Below the pieces are notes generated by a model. It was not told the origin of the DNA, searched no databases, and saw only the letters and a program-made list of their open reading frames with translations. A stretch of DNA of 5,739 nucleotides, taken from the NCBI GenBank assembly GCA_905234005.1, contig CAJOFW010000213.1:3363-9101 (forward strand), written 5' to 3'. The DNA comes from an uncultured Oscillospiraceae bacterium (lineage in GTDB: Bacteria; Bacillota; Clostridia; Oscillospirales; Oscillospiraceae). The translations under genes were made by a program, and so were the position numbers. Of this stretch, positions 4,885 to 5,739 are shown piece after piece. Position 1 is the first letter of the stretch; every line of letters begins with the position of its first letter.

Positions 4885-5578
4885 GTGTCGCAGTGACCTT
4901 TCCGGTGATTCGTTCGATCGGCAGGATGTACGCCTCCGGGTTTTGCCGGATCTCCTCGAGCGTATGCGCCTCGGCGATCGTGAAATCCCCTGCCCGTGTC
5001 CGGCGCAGGGCGCTCATGCAGCCGCCGCAGCCGAGGGCGTCGCCGATGTCGGCGCAGAGCGTGCGGATGTACGTGCCCTTGGAGCACGCGACGACGAGGC
5101 CCCAGTCGCCGTTTTCGTCCCGGTCAATCAGCTCCAGCCGGTGGATCGTGATCGGCCTCGGCTCACGCTCCACATCGCCGCCGCGCCGGGCGATCTCGTA
5201 GAGCTTTTTGCCGCGAATCTTGATCGCGGAGTACATCGGCGGAAGCTGCATGATGTCGCCGCGAAAGCGGGGCAGTTCGGCTTCTATCTCCGACCGGGTT
5301 CGCGTCTCGCCGTTTTGCTCGAGGACTGTACCCCAGATGTCCTGCGTGTCTGTCCGCAGGCCAAGGCGCAGACGGGCGATGTATTCCTTTGTGTCGTTCT
5401 CCGCGTATTTCGCGGCCTTGGTGCCCTTGCCGGTCAGCACGACAAGAAGCCCGGTCGCGTTCGGGTCCAGCGTCCCCGTGTGGCCGATGTGACGCTCGTG
5501 CAGTACGCCGCGGAGGTGGGCGCAGACGTCCATGCTCGTCCACTCGGCCGGTTTATCGACGAGCAGTATACCGTCCAT
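4877..5578 (-). CDS. truB: tRNA pseudouridine(55) synthase TruB, short form without C-terminal domain
   Basis: A 233-aa pseudouridine synthase that converts U55 to pseudouridine in the T-loop of tRNAs. The catalytic domain is complete: DGILLVDKP (2-10), GHTGTLDPNATG (32-43) with catalytic D38, KEYIARLRLGLRTDTQD (64-80), QLPPMYSAIKIRGKKLYEIAR (111-131) and CSKGTYIRTLCADIGDALG (165-183). The protein stops soon after LRRTRAGDF (191-199) and YILPIERI (217-224). Usual homologues (about 290-315 aa) continue with a PUA or TruB_C2 domain of roughly 60-80 residues, which is absent. The ribF start overlaps the truB stop, so no displaced C-terminal frame fits there. The ATG at 5578 lies 2 nt after the nrnA stop and has GGAGG 10 nt upstream inside nrnA. 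Identity is firm; the short length looks genuine. Confidence 0.96.
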   Translation of the reverse strand: MDGILLVDKPAEWTSMDVCAHLRGVLHERHIGHTGTLDPNATGLLVVLTGKGTKAAKYAENDTKEYIARLRLGLRTDTQDIWGTVLEQNGETRTRSEIEAELPRFRGDIMQLPPMYSAIKIRGKKLYEIARRGGDVEREPRPITIHRLELIDRDENGDWGLVVACSKGTYIRTLCADIGDALGCGGCMSALRRTRAGDFTIAEAHTLEEIRQNPEAYILPIERITGKVTATHG

Positions 5579-5580
5579 GG

Positions 5581-5739
5581 TTACAGCGCCTCCAAAATTT
5601 CGCGGACGATGATCTCACGCGTGGTATCGACGTCCTCATAGATCGAGCAGCCGGAGGCCATACGGTGACCGCCGCCGCCGTGCAGGGCGCAGATCGCGGA
5701 GGAGTCGAATTTTTCCCCGCTGCGCAGACTGAGCTTGCA
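5581..5739 (-). CDS. nrnA: NrnA-type DHH/DHHA1 phosphoesterase, C-terminal fragment (runs off right edge)
   Basis: Only the last 52 residues are in the window. They contain the DHHA1 substrate-binding signature: KLSLRSGEKFDSSAICALHG, then GGGGHRMASGC and a short acidic helix ending in EILEAL. The GGGH motif with the preceding 'SLRS...D' strand is typical of NrnA/YtqI, which degrades short oligoribonucleotides (nanoRNA) and dephosphorylates 3'-phosphoadenosine 5'-phosphate. The order nrnA-truB-ribF is the usual Firmicute arrangement behind infB-rbfA, which supports NrnA over other DHH phosphoesterases such as GdpP or RecJ. The truB ribosome binding site lies within its last codons. The catalytic DHH domain is outside the window, so activity cannot be judged. 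Confidence 0.9.
   Translation of the reverse strand, partial: CKLSLRSGEKFDSSAICALHGGGGHRMASGCSIYEDVDTTREIIVREILEAL
5589..5593 (-). promoter_or_regulatory. Ribosome binding site for truB within the nrnA 3' end
   Basis: GGAGG on the minus strand, 10 nt before the truB ATG at 5578 and inside the final codons of nrnA. It supports operonic translation of truB. Confidence 0.75.

Noticed and set aside
1675..5641. Long plus-strand open frames opposite ruvB, ruvA/ruvC, ribF and truB (1675-2412, 2606-3496, 3991-4761, 4871-5641)
   Set aside because: Each mirrors a clearly recognised minus-strand gene and has no conserved motif of its own.
1..5739. CRISPR arrays, tRNA or rRNA genes, insertion sequences, attachment sites
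   Set aside because: No regularly spaced repeats, tRNA-like cloverleaf, transposase or terminal repeats were seen; the window is dense core-genome coding sequence.

Overview
The window is a compact, high-GC stretch of bacterial chromosome in which every supported gene lies on the minus strand. The gene set suggests a high-GC member of the Clostridia, perhaps Oscillospiraceae-like. It has the Firmicute-style nrnA-truB-ribF run, a ruvC-ruvA-ruvB operon, a sigma factor resembling sporulation/stationary-phase SigH, a small tandem zinc-ribbon protein, a DUF1858 redox-disulfide protein and a Firmicute-type trmK. The taxonomy is inferred from gene content only.

In the direction of transcription (high to low coordinates), the window opens with the C-terminal end of nrnA (5739-5581). 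truB starts 2 nt after the nrnA stop, and ribF overlaps the end of truB by 8 nt, so the three form a coupled operon for nucleotide turnover, tRNA modification and flavin cofactor synthesis. A 117-nt AT-rich spacer (3865-3981) with a perfect 10-bp hairpin and no clear Shine-Dalgarno follows. Next comes ruvC-ruvA-ruvB (3864-1717), tightly packed and encoding the complete Holliday-junction branch-migration and resolution machine.

Behind ruvB is a new transcription unit. A strong consensus promoter (TTGACA, 16 nt, TATAAT) lies just upstream of the SigH-like sigma factor (1620-1009), which a 93-aa zinc-ribbon protein follows after 52 nt. A good rho-independent terminator (596-631) closes this unit. 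A second excellent promoter (TTGAAA, 17 nt, TATAAT) then drives a 69-aa DUF1858 protein, which has its own terminator (262-302). The final gene, trmK (245 to beyond the left edge), starts about 17 nt after that terminator's T-tract and has no recognisable ribosome binding site.

This is mostly ordinary core genome, and I see no novel defence, mobile or biosynthetic system. The points worth a second look are structural deviations in core proteins: RuvA lacks 11 residues in domain I, TruB lacks its C-terminal domain, RuvB has a Pro-to-Met change in a conserved motif, and RibF has altered motifs. The ruvC and trmK leaders without a Shine-Dalgarno, the very short sigma-factor leader and the alternative hairpins before ruvC are also of interest. 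No stretch over 300 nt lacks a gene.
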